Under the pieces are notes generated by a model that had not been told where the DNA came from, searched no databases, and saw only the letters and a list, made by a program, of their open reading frames with translations. Position numbers and translations under genes: made by a program. A stretch of 64,000 nucleotides of DNA from Celoporthe dispersa (taxonomy: Eukaryota > Ascomycota > Sordariomycetes > Diaporthales > Cryphonectriaceae), in assembly GCA_016584495.1 (NCBI GenBank), contig WAID01000015.1:2356501-2420500 (forward strand), written 5' to 3'. Positions 1 to 10,759 of the stretch are shown in pieces (positions within the stretch are counted from its first letter, which is position 1; every line of letters starts with the position of its first letter).

Positions 1-2403
1 ACCGCCGCCACACCAGTCCCAAGGTCACTGACTAGCCTCGCGAGATGCGAGTCGTTGTCCATCTCAGCCGCTGCATGTAGCGGCGAGCTGCCGAATCTTG
101 GGGCATCAACATCACCGATATCTCGCATGGATATCGTTCGATGCCTAGAAGATAGGCACATATCAGAAGTGGCCAGGACAATACTGGTAACGTGGAAGCC
201 ACAACAGTATGGTGGGTGCCGAAAGAAGCGGAGAAGGCAGGGAAGGGCATTCAACAGCGATGCCGTTTCAGCGATCGATCTTGCCCTCTGGTGGCCTTGT
301 GATTAATCACTCCAGTTCTCGACACTGTCGGTCTTGCCTGAGGCTCTGCTTTGAACAGGCTTGAAGGGGTTTAAACTCTATCTACCAGCCATCTCTGCCA
401 ATATTATGCAGCTACCCAAACTATCCCTTAGCAGACAAAGTTTCTCACAGCTGGGTCCGAACTATCCGCCGGCGCGTGTGCAAATAGGGGTGGTTGCCCC
501 GTAGCGTCAAAAGAAAAAATGTGTCTTGCCAGCGTTCCTACGGATAGCAGTGCGGTCGGTACAAAGCCGTTGCCTACGCCCGACCTTTTGTTCAAAATCC
601 CATCAATCTCGGTTGTTTCTCGCTTGACACGAGCCGCGGTCGCAAAGAGATCGTCGGGATCGACACGCAACAGCCCTGTGTTTACGCCTCACTTCGAGAG
701 TTTCATGATAAACGGTGTTGTACGACCGAGGCCGTGATGCTTCCTGCGCTGTGATCTAAAGTACCTGGTCTAGCTCTCTCAACCAGGGCCTGGAAGGTGA
801 TGTAAAGTTCTCCGCTGCAGGCCTCTGCTGCAGCTCGGCGTTTCCGATATCGAACCCTTACTTCCCTCCCCTCCCCCATCGACGCCGCGGTGCTGTATCG
901 CAATGGAGCCGCGCGCTGCAAGCGCTGCAGAGGAAAGACAAGGCTGACCTGCAGTAATGACAGGACCCTTGAGACCAGAGCGGGACTTGCACACGGATAC
1001 TGTATTCGATCTAGGGGATTAAGCGGCCGCTCCTGAATCGAGACAGGCATCATATCATCGTGCAACCTTGGGAAATCGACAGGTCACAAATCCCTCTTTG
1101 GAGAAAATGCAAAGATCGCCGAGTGGCTGGACCGGCCACTGTTTTTTTTTCTTTCTTTCTTTTCTTTTCTTTTTTTTTTTTTAATTCTTTTTAATCACAA
1201 AAAGGGAGTGCACACCATCAGCGGGCTAGCCGTCGGATTCGCAAGGCTGTTGTGGCGAGTTGGACCCGTCAGCGTGGCTTTGCGTCTTGTAGGAGCGCGA
1301 CGAGGTCTGCTGCAGGATAGTACCGGAATCCCGGGCGCTCATCGAGGTACCCCTCGTCGCCGGTTCGCCCTGGAGGCGAATTTTACCCCCGGTAATGGCC
1401 CGATGATGATTATATCTGCGTCATTACACAGCATTCATGATCACTACAAGACGGAAAAGCGGCCAGCTCCGACGGAGATGAGAAAGAAGTACATGAAAAG
1501 AAGAAGACAAAAAAAGGAACACCGTGCAGGTGTCAACATTTATTTCGTCCACGATCTCTACGGACACGGCCGCAGGCGACCCTGTATGCACCTTGCATTT
1601 GCCTCGGACGCAACATTTCCCAAGCAGGATCCTAACGGGCATGACGAAATGCTCATCACACGTTCCAGTGGCACGTACAAAGATCCAGCCCAGAAGGACA
1701 CACACCCCCCCCCCTTCCCCCCAGAAGTTCCAGGCTTCCCGCCGACGCACAGCCCCGGGAATGGCTCGGCCCATGCTGCAGCTCCCCGCGGGAGGGTTGC
1801 ACAGATGACCCACCTCGTTGGGGAGCGAGGGTCACTCTGAATATGGATACGGAGGCCGCACTGCGACACCGGATGGTGCAATGAGGTCAGCCATATACTC
1901 ATTTTCGAGTCGCCGGGCTGGTTCCTCCCGCGACAGAAGAGACACGAAGCTGCGACTGCCGGGGACGAACTTCGGCCAGCCGTGCGAGGTGCATTTGTCG
2001 CAACTGCTAAATTATTCTGGAGGGCAGGTTTGTTCCTATCAAGAGCTAGGAGGTGTTCACATATTCAGGACACAGCAACAATTACTATCTGGCATGTGTT
2101 TACGGTCCAATTATCATTCAATGCTGGCCCAGCAGAACACAGAACCGTATTAATATTTCATTATGCCGGATTTTCGAACATCCTAAAGTTGATTCTAGCG
2201 ACATATTGTAGACGAGATGTATTATGAAAGTGTCATACTACATTAAGGATCTAATTAACGCCGACAAATTGTTCGTAGGCGTTCCTGCGTAAACCTCCTC
2301 ATGAGCACACCAGTCAACCTGTTTTAAGAAGCCTCCATTCTGGTGATTTCTCCCTTTATTCAGACTCTGATTTTGTTAGTTAATTATATGTTAAAATGTT
2401 CGA
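1..2403. other. Gene-poor left end
   Basis: No gene is recognised here. The longest suggestive frame is an 80-codon minus-strand stretch (428-670), which has no recognisable domain and no ATG-plus-splice model that I can support. A pyrimidine tract lies at 1141-1182. From about 2040 the base composition turns AT-rich. Short overlapping frames at 1208-1902 on both strands look like chance. Confidence 0.5.
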
Positions 2404-2485
2404 CACAATACATCTTCTACTCAATGTATTGTGCTGCTTAATGCATTGTGCTACTCAATACCTTGTGCTGTTGAATCGCGCTGCT
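2404..2485. repeat. Hairpin-forming inverted repeat followed by degenerate tandem units
   Basis: cacaatacat (2404-2413) is the exact reverse complement of atgtattgtg (2424-2433), giving a 10-bp stem with a 10-nt loop. The right arm is also the first of about four imperfect units of 14-18 nt (starting near 2421, 2439, 2455 and 2472) that share the core ttgtgctg or a decayed form of it. The surroundings are AT-rich and non-coding. It could be a decayed transposon end or simple-sequence drift. Confidence 0.6.
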
Positions 2486-2662
2486 TAAAGTAATAATATG
2501 CATCTATCTTAGGATCTTCAAAGCAGTTTGTACCCGAGCATAGAACAAAGAGAGCCTTCCGTTGATGTTCAATCCGTGCACGTTCTCTCTGAAAGCTCTT
2601 TGTCACTGGTTGTCTTTGAAGCATTGCGCCCTTTGTAAGTGCTAAAAGTAAACCCAAGCATC

Positions 2663-2766
2663 CTATCTAGACAATGGGATAGCTGTCTACTCCTGCTAAC
2701 AGCGCAGTACTGATCCTGTAGACAATCTCACAAGTTAAATACTACGTGACCTATCCCATGGGATAG
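2663..2766. promoter_or_regulatory. Paired palindromes upstream of the GNAT-like gene
   Basis: ctatcccatgggatag (2751-2766) is a perfect 16-bp palindrome, 78 bp upstream of the start codon at 2844. A looser version with ctatc and gggatag arms spans about 2663-2682, so gggatag occurs twice in the same promoter. Perfect two-fold symmetry fits a dimeric DNA-binding factor. No known fungal binding site is recognised, so the regulatory role is inference from symmetry, repetition and position only. Confidence 0.4.
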
Positions 2767-2843
2767 ACAGTCCACGGAACCATTCTTTGCATTATAACCA
2801 GAGTTGATTTACACAGAAAACTTACGACGTTTGACAGCATAAG

Positions 2844-4866
2844 ATGGCGATAACACGTAACACAGCGAGGAGGTCCGCCAGGGCAAGAAATAACAACCTG
2901 CCCAGGAACTTTATGGATAACCCTGACGCTCTTCTCAGGCCCGTGAACGCCCGCGTGAGAGCAAGACGCGAGACACGGAGAGCGGCAGCCGCGGCGGCAG
3001 CCCAGGCGGCCGACGCAGCAGCAGCACTGTTGATACCTGATCCTCCTGGTAAGTTTTGTGATCCAATGTGGCCCGATATGTACTGTTTACAGGAACCGTG
3101 TCTCTCTTGACTAACCAGGCCACCAGCTCAAGCACCTGAAGCAGGCTTACTGCTAGACAATGCCATCCTAATCAGCAGTTCAGAAGGCAGTCCGGAGGGC
3201 CCTGGTGTCGCGGCCGTGTCGAAGTCAGAGGGCAAGCTGCAGGGCAAACCGAAGGGAAAACCTAAGGGCCTACCGAAGGGCCTACCGAAGGGCCAACTGA
3301 AGGGCCAGCCCAGAGGAAAGCCGATGCACCTGATGCCACGGATGAAGGCTCCCCCAGTGGAGCCATCAACTCCTCCCCCGAGACCGTCGCCAGAGAAAAA
3401 CGCACCCAAGATCTTCGCCATGGTCACGGCCACCGAGGAGTGCTCGTACTACGGCGATGACAGGGCTGAGCTGCGGGTCATGGTGCAGGTCCACTCCGAA
3501 TACCCTCATTTCCGAAGCTGCCTTGGGTACCAGGGCTATATCTCCCTGCGCCGGCCAGGCTTTGGCGAGGACGACTTCGAGCGGAACAAGATGGGTATCA
3601 TCTGCGGGTGGCGGATCTCGAAGCCGACAGGCCACCAGCCCAACATCGACGACGAGATCTGGGTCAAGGAGTGGCTCCAGGGAAAGTCAAGCGAGACAAA
3701 GTATCCCAACGGAAACCTAACCATAGCAGAAGCCCTGCGAGGGATCTATCACGACGACGGAAGGCCTCGGGGCAGGGTGGAGAGCAAAGAACACCGCGAC
3801 CAGCTCTCGACCGGTGCGAAGGGCACTGACCTGCTTTATATAGATACGTTTTACATTCGGCCGTACAATCAATTCGACCCCGATATATCCTACAAAGGCA
3901 ACGGGTACGCAACCAAGGCCCTGAATATGTATTATCGTCTGCTCATGGGTGGTATCCTGCCAGCGTGGTATACAATCGACGGCCCCCTCACTATCATCCT
4001 AGAACCTGGTTTCATTGAAGACCCGGAGATCACGGCAGGCTGGAGAGACAATGCACCATTCGGCGAGACCACTTCGGCTATGCGGGAGAGGGTAACGACG
4101 AGACTTATCGAGTTCTACCACGATCGGGGATTCGAGATGTATGCCTATGATTTTACGGCGAAATGGTCGCATTATTTCAACACCATGGGACGTTGTATCC
4201 AACCAGGCGACTTTGTGAGGCATTCCACGGACAGGATCGCGGAGGCAGGAAGCTTCCTTGACCTGAACCCGCCCTCGCCGCAACCCCCATCCTCTTCGTG
4301 GGCCCCATCGTCAGGTGGCCATAGTGATCCAGACGGGGAGGCTGCCCGACTCGGGGAGGGCCCATCACAACATGAACAAGCATCACCAACACCGGTACGG
4401 CCACCGCGGACACCGCAGGTCATGGGGTTGAGATCACCATCGCCGGCTGCGACATCTTCCAGGACACCAGCGACCATGTGAGTTGAGAAAGTTTCGTCTT
4501 CGCCCTGCTACAGTCTGCAACATCTTCCAATAACCCTATTGTCACGCAATCATATGTGCATGCAGCATGATGCGCCTCACGGAGAATTGGGGGCCTGGCC
4601 CATCACTCCTGGGAAGTATTCATAAGTCTCTTTTGTTTTCAAAGGTGCGAGGCGACAGCGGAATGGAGATGTGTGTCTACCTGCCACATCCGAAAGGAAA
4701 TCCAAAGGTCCGTTGCCTTAAATTCTTCAAGCTGGTAATGGAGTCTGGGAACGTGATGACTAGCTTGGACGTCTGGCATCCTAGGGTCTTCAACTTTCTC
4801 GCCATCGTTCACGTCGGCTGCATGAACGACAAAGTCCTGCTCCCAAAGTTAAGAGTGAATTTCTGA
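2844..4866 (+). CDS. GNAT-like protein with Lys-Gly-Pro repeat (3 exons, one frame problem)
   Basis: The model is exons 2844-3048, 3119-4477 and 4566-4866, about 621 aa. The N-terminus is Arg/Ala-rich. About residues 100-135 carry a KGLPKG-type repeat. A central region (about residues 165-430) looks like a diverged GNAT acetyltransferase fold: it has YKGNGYATKAL, resembling the acetyl-CoA loop, a beta-strand LTIILEP, and LIEFYHDRGFEMY, resembling the final GNAT helix. A Pro/Ser-rich linker follows. The second intron (4478-4565, gtgagt...gcag) joins in frame to a further 100 codons. The first intron (gtaagt at 3049, ccag at 3117) leaves the frame one base short, so one base is missing or the junction is misplaced. 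No signal peptide is seen, which suggests an intracellular protein. Function is unproven and the gene looks lineage-specific. Confidence 0.5.
3240..3320 (+). repeat. Coding tandem repeat, about 12-nt unit
   Basis: Imperfect tandem units of the type ccgaagggccta encode alternating Lys-Gly and Pro/Leu (KGKPKGLPKG-like) in the GNAT-like gene. The positive charge suggests nucleic-acid or membrane contact. Copy number is likely to vary between strains. Confidence 0.75.
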
Positions 4867-6575
4867 GAATCCTCTTGAGGCCGAAAACCTACAGCTTTGA
4901 CGAGGACCTCTGCCAAAATTCATGGCTAACGCTAGTATTGCATCCTGTCATAATTGCTTGAGATATTTCGGCTTGGATAGTAATTACTGTATGTTAGGTA
5001 AGTGAGTGCGATGGTTTGTTAGTTTTGACGACATGGACCAGCTGTTGTTGTTTTAACGAGGCACAAGTATATGCAGACGATACAAGTAATAATAATGCAA
5101 GATTACAAATATTGTTCCAAGCATGTGAGGGCATTTACAGGTGCTTGACCAGTGATTAGTGGTCCTGGAAGCGACCGGCTTGCAATGCTGCACTTATCCC
5201 AACCCGTGGTCTTCTCTTCTCATTCCATTATGATTTTGAATACTCATTGACCTATGCATACTAATTACGATCTAAACCGTGAACAGCTCAAAAGACTACA
5301 GATCCTTTAGCCACAGTTGCTCTGGTCAGGTGATTCTACGTCAGGCGAGTAACCACATGATGTTCAGAAGAAACAGCCTTTCTCCAAAGGAAATCAACAG
5401 AATCGAGTTAGCAGGGAACGGGTGCCTTTTTCAAAACAGGGACCAGGCGCTCGCTCCGGACGTCGGAGAACATATCCGAGCACAAGTGCTGTTTAACGTC
5501 TCGTTATTGACATTCTCAGAAACGAATATGGTACCGCTTTCCAGAAGCGTTCATCCCAACTCGCCACCGCTGTTTCCCTGTCCACTCTCGTCTCAAAGTA
5601 GCAGCAAGTGATCACTCTGTTTAAGATCTCTCCAAGGCGGTCTGATCTCTCAAACTCTCCACCCAATCATCGGACTAGGGCCGGAATCTGATCAGACGAC
5701 AGAATCTCACTGCCCCGGCAAGTCAGTCTCGGCTCACCGACCTGTGGCGGAGTGGCAATCCGATGGCTAGCTCATGTCCCCATATCACAATAAGCTTTAC
5801 GCAAATGCGCGCGATGAGCAGAGATTGTCGGAATTAAGCTTAGTTTCCACAGCCCCCAGGTTGAAAGTGGTTACTATGTAGGCGTCTATGGATCTCCATG
5901 TGGAGTTACCTCGGAAGAGTCACACCACACTCAGTGCCGGGAAACGAACGGCCTGGGTGAAACCCTCGTGGGGCTGCTTATGCCCAGGACGTCTTGCAAT
6001 GGAGAGTGATCGCCGGCAGCTCAGCCAAGAGCCTTTTTATTTAAAAAAAAAAAGGTTATTATGGTTAAATCTTACTCGTAAACCCCCCACCCCACTTGAA
6101 TGGCAGCGGTGCCAAGGTGCTACGGCTGCACTCAGGAGAGTTTCTCACATTGGACACTTGGTATCGCCAAGGCGAGCTGGCGAGATAGTAACGCCATGGG
6201 TAGGATTTAAACCTGGTGACTTGCGGCTGGAGCTGGAGACCTGACAGTATTTAGAAGACCCATGTCCTGGGATTTGAAGCCCTGCGAAGAGCCGAGATGA
6301 AAAGAGTGAGCCGTCTCACCTACCAGGAACCTTTTTTTTTTTTTTTTGCAGCGCTATAGCACATCGAAAGCCTCCCAACATTTATCGCACCTGTACTGTC
6401 ATAATTCAGTTTCTCAATCGCACTCGGTCCTCCCTTCATTTCCATTCTAGACAAAATGCTGTTGCCTGCTCTGTTTAGGCTCTAAGTGGACCGCAGGTGC
6501 GCTGTTGGCTCGTATCTCAGCCGTTGTCAGGCTGCGGAACAGTCCCGCTGTCAAGCCACATGCGCCGTATTGAGC
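4867..6575. other. Intergenic, AT-rich, no gene seen
   Basis: The stretch is AT-rich to about 5300 and then mixed. Frames at 5279-5611 and 5888-6244 have no recognisable domain and ordinary out-of-frame composition. An A-run lies at 6048-6058 and a T-run at 6331-6347. The sequence ggatttaaacc near 6210 looks like a reverse B-box, but no tRNA fold could be built around it. Confidence 0.5.
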
Positions 6576-7088
6576 CTAACCTCCCAATATTTCCAGTAGG
6601 CTAATCACAGCCTCCAGGGTCCAGCCAGTCTTCTGGTCCACCCGGGGCCATCGATTTGCAGAGACAGCTCCATGTGCTGCAAGCCACCTCGCGTCTGCCT
6701 CGAGACACTCACTTTCAGGGAAGATCCGCACGACGGCAGCTGCCAGCTGGCACAGGGACTCCACTTGGAGCTCAACCCTGAAGTTACATGGCTCATCGTA
6801 GAGGTTCGGAGATGGAGGGTCGAATCAGAAGCGGCTGGAGGTTCTGGCGCAGCCTCAATACTATACATATTTTCTCCGTCAAGCCTGGTGGATGGATGGA
6901 TCACACTATTCCTCGGCCGTGGTGCTCTATCGTCATTGCCAAGGGATCCAGCTGAGTCGGAAGAGGACAAGTGAATCCGATCTCCGGACTGAGAGCCTCA
7001 TTCCCTCTCTGTCACTTGTCTCTCTCCATCTGTCTTATACAGCCTGTTCCCAGATTATTGCGGGCGCTGCGGCTCTTTGCTCTCGCAT
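6576..7088 (-). CDS. Possible small hypothetical protein (2 exons, tentative)
   Basis: The tentative model is exon 1 7041-7088 (16 codons from ATG), intron 6989-7040 (gtataa...ctctcag, 52 nt), then exon 2 to a stop at 6576, about 153 aa. The second half reads as an amphipathic, protein-like sequence (VESLCQLAAAVVRIFPESEC, then a C-terminal helix ending EILGG). The frame must shift by one base near 6824-6825 to join the halves, and the donor is non-optimal. No domain is recognised. If real, it is divergent with the membrane protein at 7220, with only about 130 bp between starts. A chance assembly of open stretches is a serious alternative. Confidence 0.25.
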
Positions 7089-7219
7089 CCCTTCTCTCTA
7101 CGTTGTTTGCCTAAGTACTTAGTAGTAGGTACACCCAAGGTCTGAAGGGGAGGGGGAAAAAATCCAGTGTTGCTCTATCAAGTCAAATCTTCCCCGCTGC
7201 CGTCCTACAACCAGCAAGA

Positions 7220-7787
7220 ATGAAGCGAAGTTATCAACTGGCAGCCCTGAGCTGCTCTCTCCCCTTCGCCAATGCAGGGAGCTTTGTGTGGAACTCAGGT
7301 GCCGGCCACGACCTTAGAAGCTATACGCCAGCACAGCAGACCGCCGGCCTCGACAAGCAGATGCTGCCTGTCCCAGCAGTTCCGGCACCAACAAGTCCTC
7401 CAGAGCTCAGAAGAGCGCCGTTGCGGAAGAGACAGTCCTCCGTCCCAGGAAGTGTCTGTGGTTATGTGTCTCATGACATCTGTCAGTACAACCACACTTG
7501 TATTGCGATATGTAAACAGATGAAATCATACTGACCGCGTGTAAACTAGCCTCCGCATTGGCGTGTGCTACTGACAACACTTGTATCTTCACGACTTACG
7601 GCTTCGACTGGGTGGCAGGCTGCTGCCCTACAACTTCTTCTGACTGTCCAGTTGCGACAACATGGTATGTACTTAGACCTGGGCACCTCGGACGGCTCAA
7701 TCGACTAACAGGTAACCTACCAAGTGTCGACTCCGCTGTCGGGTTTGCCTTGGGCAGCCAGGAGATCGGCGTTTCAACGTACTGGTG

Positions 7788-7826
<39 letters not shown>

Positions 7827-8713
7827 CGAACTGGTTGCGAAGAAAATCCACGCCCAGCTGCTAATGAGCTCTTCTTATTCTTCTTTAGCTCGGTTTCGGA
7901 GTACCCCGTCTGCGTGACTCTGACATACGAAGATGTTCCTGGATATAGCATCTTCAATTGCGGTGGACCAGAAGTCATCACCCTTCAAGCCGTGGACCAC
8001 AGCTTGGCCTCGTCAAGCACAGCAACTAGTGCAGCCGCAACCACCTCGGAAACCTCGTCCGACTCCGCGACAGACACGGGCGGTCAAACCTCTACGACCT
8101 CCACGGCGACCTCAGCGCATTCCTCGTCAAAATCCTCCGTACCCATAGGGGCCATCGTCGGCGGGGTTGTCGGCGGAGTGGCAGTGATCGCCATATTCGT
8201 CTTCGCCCTCGTCTTCCTCCTCTGCAGGAGAAGGCGGAACTCGGGTCCTGCAGCCACCCCCAGTGGCCCAAACACCCTCCCACCACCCACCGTGGGTGGT
8301 GGTGCTACACCAGGGCCTGCAACGTACCAGCAGACCCAGCCAGCGATGCAGCAGCCATATCACAACGCCGGTATCCAGCAGCAGCCCTTTGTCGGGGTCG
8401 TCGAAGGCCACAACTCGGACCAGAAACCTCACTACAGCCTCAACACGCAGAGTATCCATTCCTTGCCCTCTCCGGGCAGCCCGCCGCCTCCTCATAGTCC
8501 TTCGCCCGGCGCGGTCCCCCCTATCAGCAGAGCACGCACTCGCCGCCGCCACAGGAGAACCAAGGGCTCACACCAACTGAGTCAGGCTTCAGTGTTTCTC
8601 AGCAGAATACAGGGGCGACCCAGACACCCAGCGATCATCTGCAGCATGATACCTGGTCATACCACGAAATGCCGTCTACGAAGCCTGACGGGGAGCTCAG
8701 GGAATTGCCATAG
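7220..8713 (+). CDS. Single-pass Ser/Thr-rich membrane protein, sensor-like (4 exons, frameshifted tail)
   Basis: Exons are 7220-7481, 7550-7664, 7725-7787 and 7889-8713, about 421 aa. The start has a signal peptide (hydrophobic stretch ending near ANAG). A cysteine-containing extracellular region follows (ACATDNTCIFTTYG, then CCPTTSSDCPVATTC), and splicing restores conserved-looking cysteines at the exon joins. Next come a Ser/Thr-rich stalk, one transmembrane helix (IGAIVGGVVGGVAVIAIFVF) and a basic stop-transfer RRRR. The cytoplasmic tail is Pro/Gln-rich. This layout matches fungal Mid2/WSC-like surface proteins, but no WSC domain is present. After the C-run at 8516-8521 the annotated frame turns Arg-rich, while the neighbouring frame carries an acidic, Gln/Ser/Pro tail to a TAG at 8711-8713. 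A missing C is the simplest reading. Confidence 0.7.
7793..7820 (+). repeat. (TC)14 microsatellite inside an intron
   Basis: An uninterrupted TC repeat sits at the 5' side of the third intron (7788-7888) of the sensor-like gene. Continuing out of the preceding exon's frame it reads as Ser-Leu repeats, a typical source of wrong automatic gene models. It is likely to be length-polymorphic. Confidence 0.9.
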
Positions 8714-10759
8714 ACGAGCCTGTTGCTCTGCAACGGCGTGTGGGTGAAGGGCTCAGACCGTTTGAGCTGTGCTACTAGGCATTTTCTTAATTACATTGAG
8801 CTGTTTTCAGGACTGTAATAAGTAGCAGATATCATAGTTGTTCGGTTTCATGTATCGAGACCGCTATAATGATGATCGAGAAAGAATGAGATGCAGATGA
8901 GATTTATGTGAAGCATGGTCTCATTCCTGTATTTGGGATCCAAGGCCTGCACTCGGCAGAGACAATCTGGAAGGACAATCCAAATCCTTCAGCAGAAGGT
9001 TGGCCTCACCCGGGGGGGGGGGGGAGGGAGGGGAGCGGGAGTTTGTTCGCACTTTTGGCCGGACAATGGTGACAAGCGTAAATCTAATATCCACACTCCG
9101 AGGTCGGGCGATCCCTAGTGATAACCTTAAATCAACCATAAAATAAGAAAACACCATAATACCTCTCGTATCCTTACTTGGCCGTGGATCTCAGCAGGTC
9201 TGCGCCAATATCAGCAGGGCTTGAACTAAATGTTAATGAGCAGGCTGACTGGCTGGCTTGGCGATTACTGGCACAAGAGTGAGGCATGCTTATGTGCCCG
9301 AATTACATGGACATGCAAGGGTGGAACTGAGACCTGCTGCTCTCCTCAGACATTGGAGACCTTGGTATTGGCTGTTAAGAGAGATGAGCATAAATCAGTT
9401 CATCACCTTGACATAGTTCTATTGTAAGAGGAGAAGGTGCAAATACTGCCTTGATCAATTTCCTGAGTGTAGAGTGCGTGGTGCGGTCAAGATCATTCTG
9501 AACTCAAAGATGAGACCGCCCAAAAAATGGTATTACTAAGCAATCTGTAACACCCTATTGGCTAGGAAGGGTCCCAGGTTGACCACTCTCCTGCAGCTTT
9601 CACCATGTCACCGTTTGCCAACAGTATCGAATTAAACTAATGGAATCTGAAAAAGTCCTGATTTACATGTTCACATGTTGATTCATACGTAATACTTTCC
9701 CTTTGAAGATGTGGATCACTAGATAATGCTCAGTATTATACCTCATAATACCACCTGTACGAACTGCATTGCATGTGAAGTGGGTTGTGGGAGACAAGAG
9801 CTTTTCGGTGGTGCTGATAATGAATAACTGATGACAGAATAGCCATAATATTGGTGGAAAGTCTTGAAGACTTGACATGTTGCAACCAAAAATCAAGCAA
9901 TGAGCGAAATATTATTTGCAAGTCATTGTGAGGAGTAAAGGCCCCCTGACCTCCCACCCAACGGGTACTAGGCTGCAACATTGCTACTGAAGGCAAACAA
10001 ACTATTGCACTCATTTGCACACCCTGCTCTCTTGTACGAGAATAAAATCTAAACGTTGTACATTTTTATTCATGTCACTTGCTTGATATATGTATGTGAC
10101 ATATACAGCCAGTGATTCACTCGGCCGGCTCTCAACTTCTAAGTTGTAGTTGTGCTCAATTTTCAACCACCTCTACATTCACAGTATTTACCTTTCCAAG
10201 ACCTGCCAACAGGTTCGAGTTTTAAAAGACTGTCTACCAGGAACTATTTTTGTAAATGAAAGTTTTTTGCATCATCTCCATCTGCTGGCTTCTTATCAAA
10301 AGCAATTTGACAATACATCGCGATTCCCAACCTCATCCCATTCATATAACCTCCGTCTCGGTCCACACATATCCCCAAAACTCCAAGCTTCACAAGCTCT
10401 ATCAAGACGTGGACCCAGTTCAAAGCCTTTTCTGCCTTCTGCAAACCCAACCACATCAATTCCTAGCATCTCATTCACAATCAGTGAGTCACCTAGCCTA
10501 ATTCTGTAAGGTTACCTGCCTCTCCCACATCCCATCCTGTCAGCTTTCAACATTTTGTTGACAAAAAGTGACCCAACCTCAATTTGCGCCGTGTCTTGCT
10601 CCTTGCCACCCCTCACCTCATCTCCCATCAACAATAGCAAACATCTTGTTACCAGAAGCTGACCAACCACAGCCACATCGTCTACTTCTCCTCTCCTGCC
10701 ATCGACATCACCACTACCACTCCCTTTCCAAGTCTCTACCTCCTCCCCCACAAGTCAAG
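8714..10759. other. Intergenic, no gene seen
   Basis: No coding signal is recognised. A 13-G run lies at 9012-9024. The part from about 9400 to 10100 is AT-rich. From 10500 the sequence becomes C/T-rich and leads into the Myb-like gene, as expected for a fungal 5' leader. Confidence 0.55.

Noticed and set aside
880..1034. Cys/Arg-rich plus-strand stretch resembling a Zn2Cys6 cluster
   Set aside because: Cysteine spacing does not match C-x2-C-x6-C and there is no start or supporting exon.
6150..6300. Reverse-strand B-box-like sequences (ggtttaaatcc, gggcttcaaatccc) suggesting a tRNA or tRNA-derived SINE
   Set aside because: No A-box at the proper distance, no cloverleaf pairing, and only a weak terminator-like T-run far downstream.
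10568..10759. N-terminal extension of the Myb-like gene
   Set aside because: Low-complexity Pro/His/Ser sequence with leader-like composition; the ATG at 10760 has better context and starts conserved-looking sequence.
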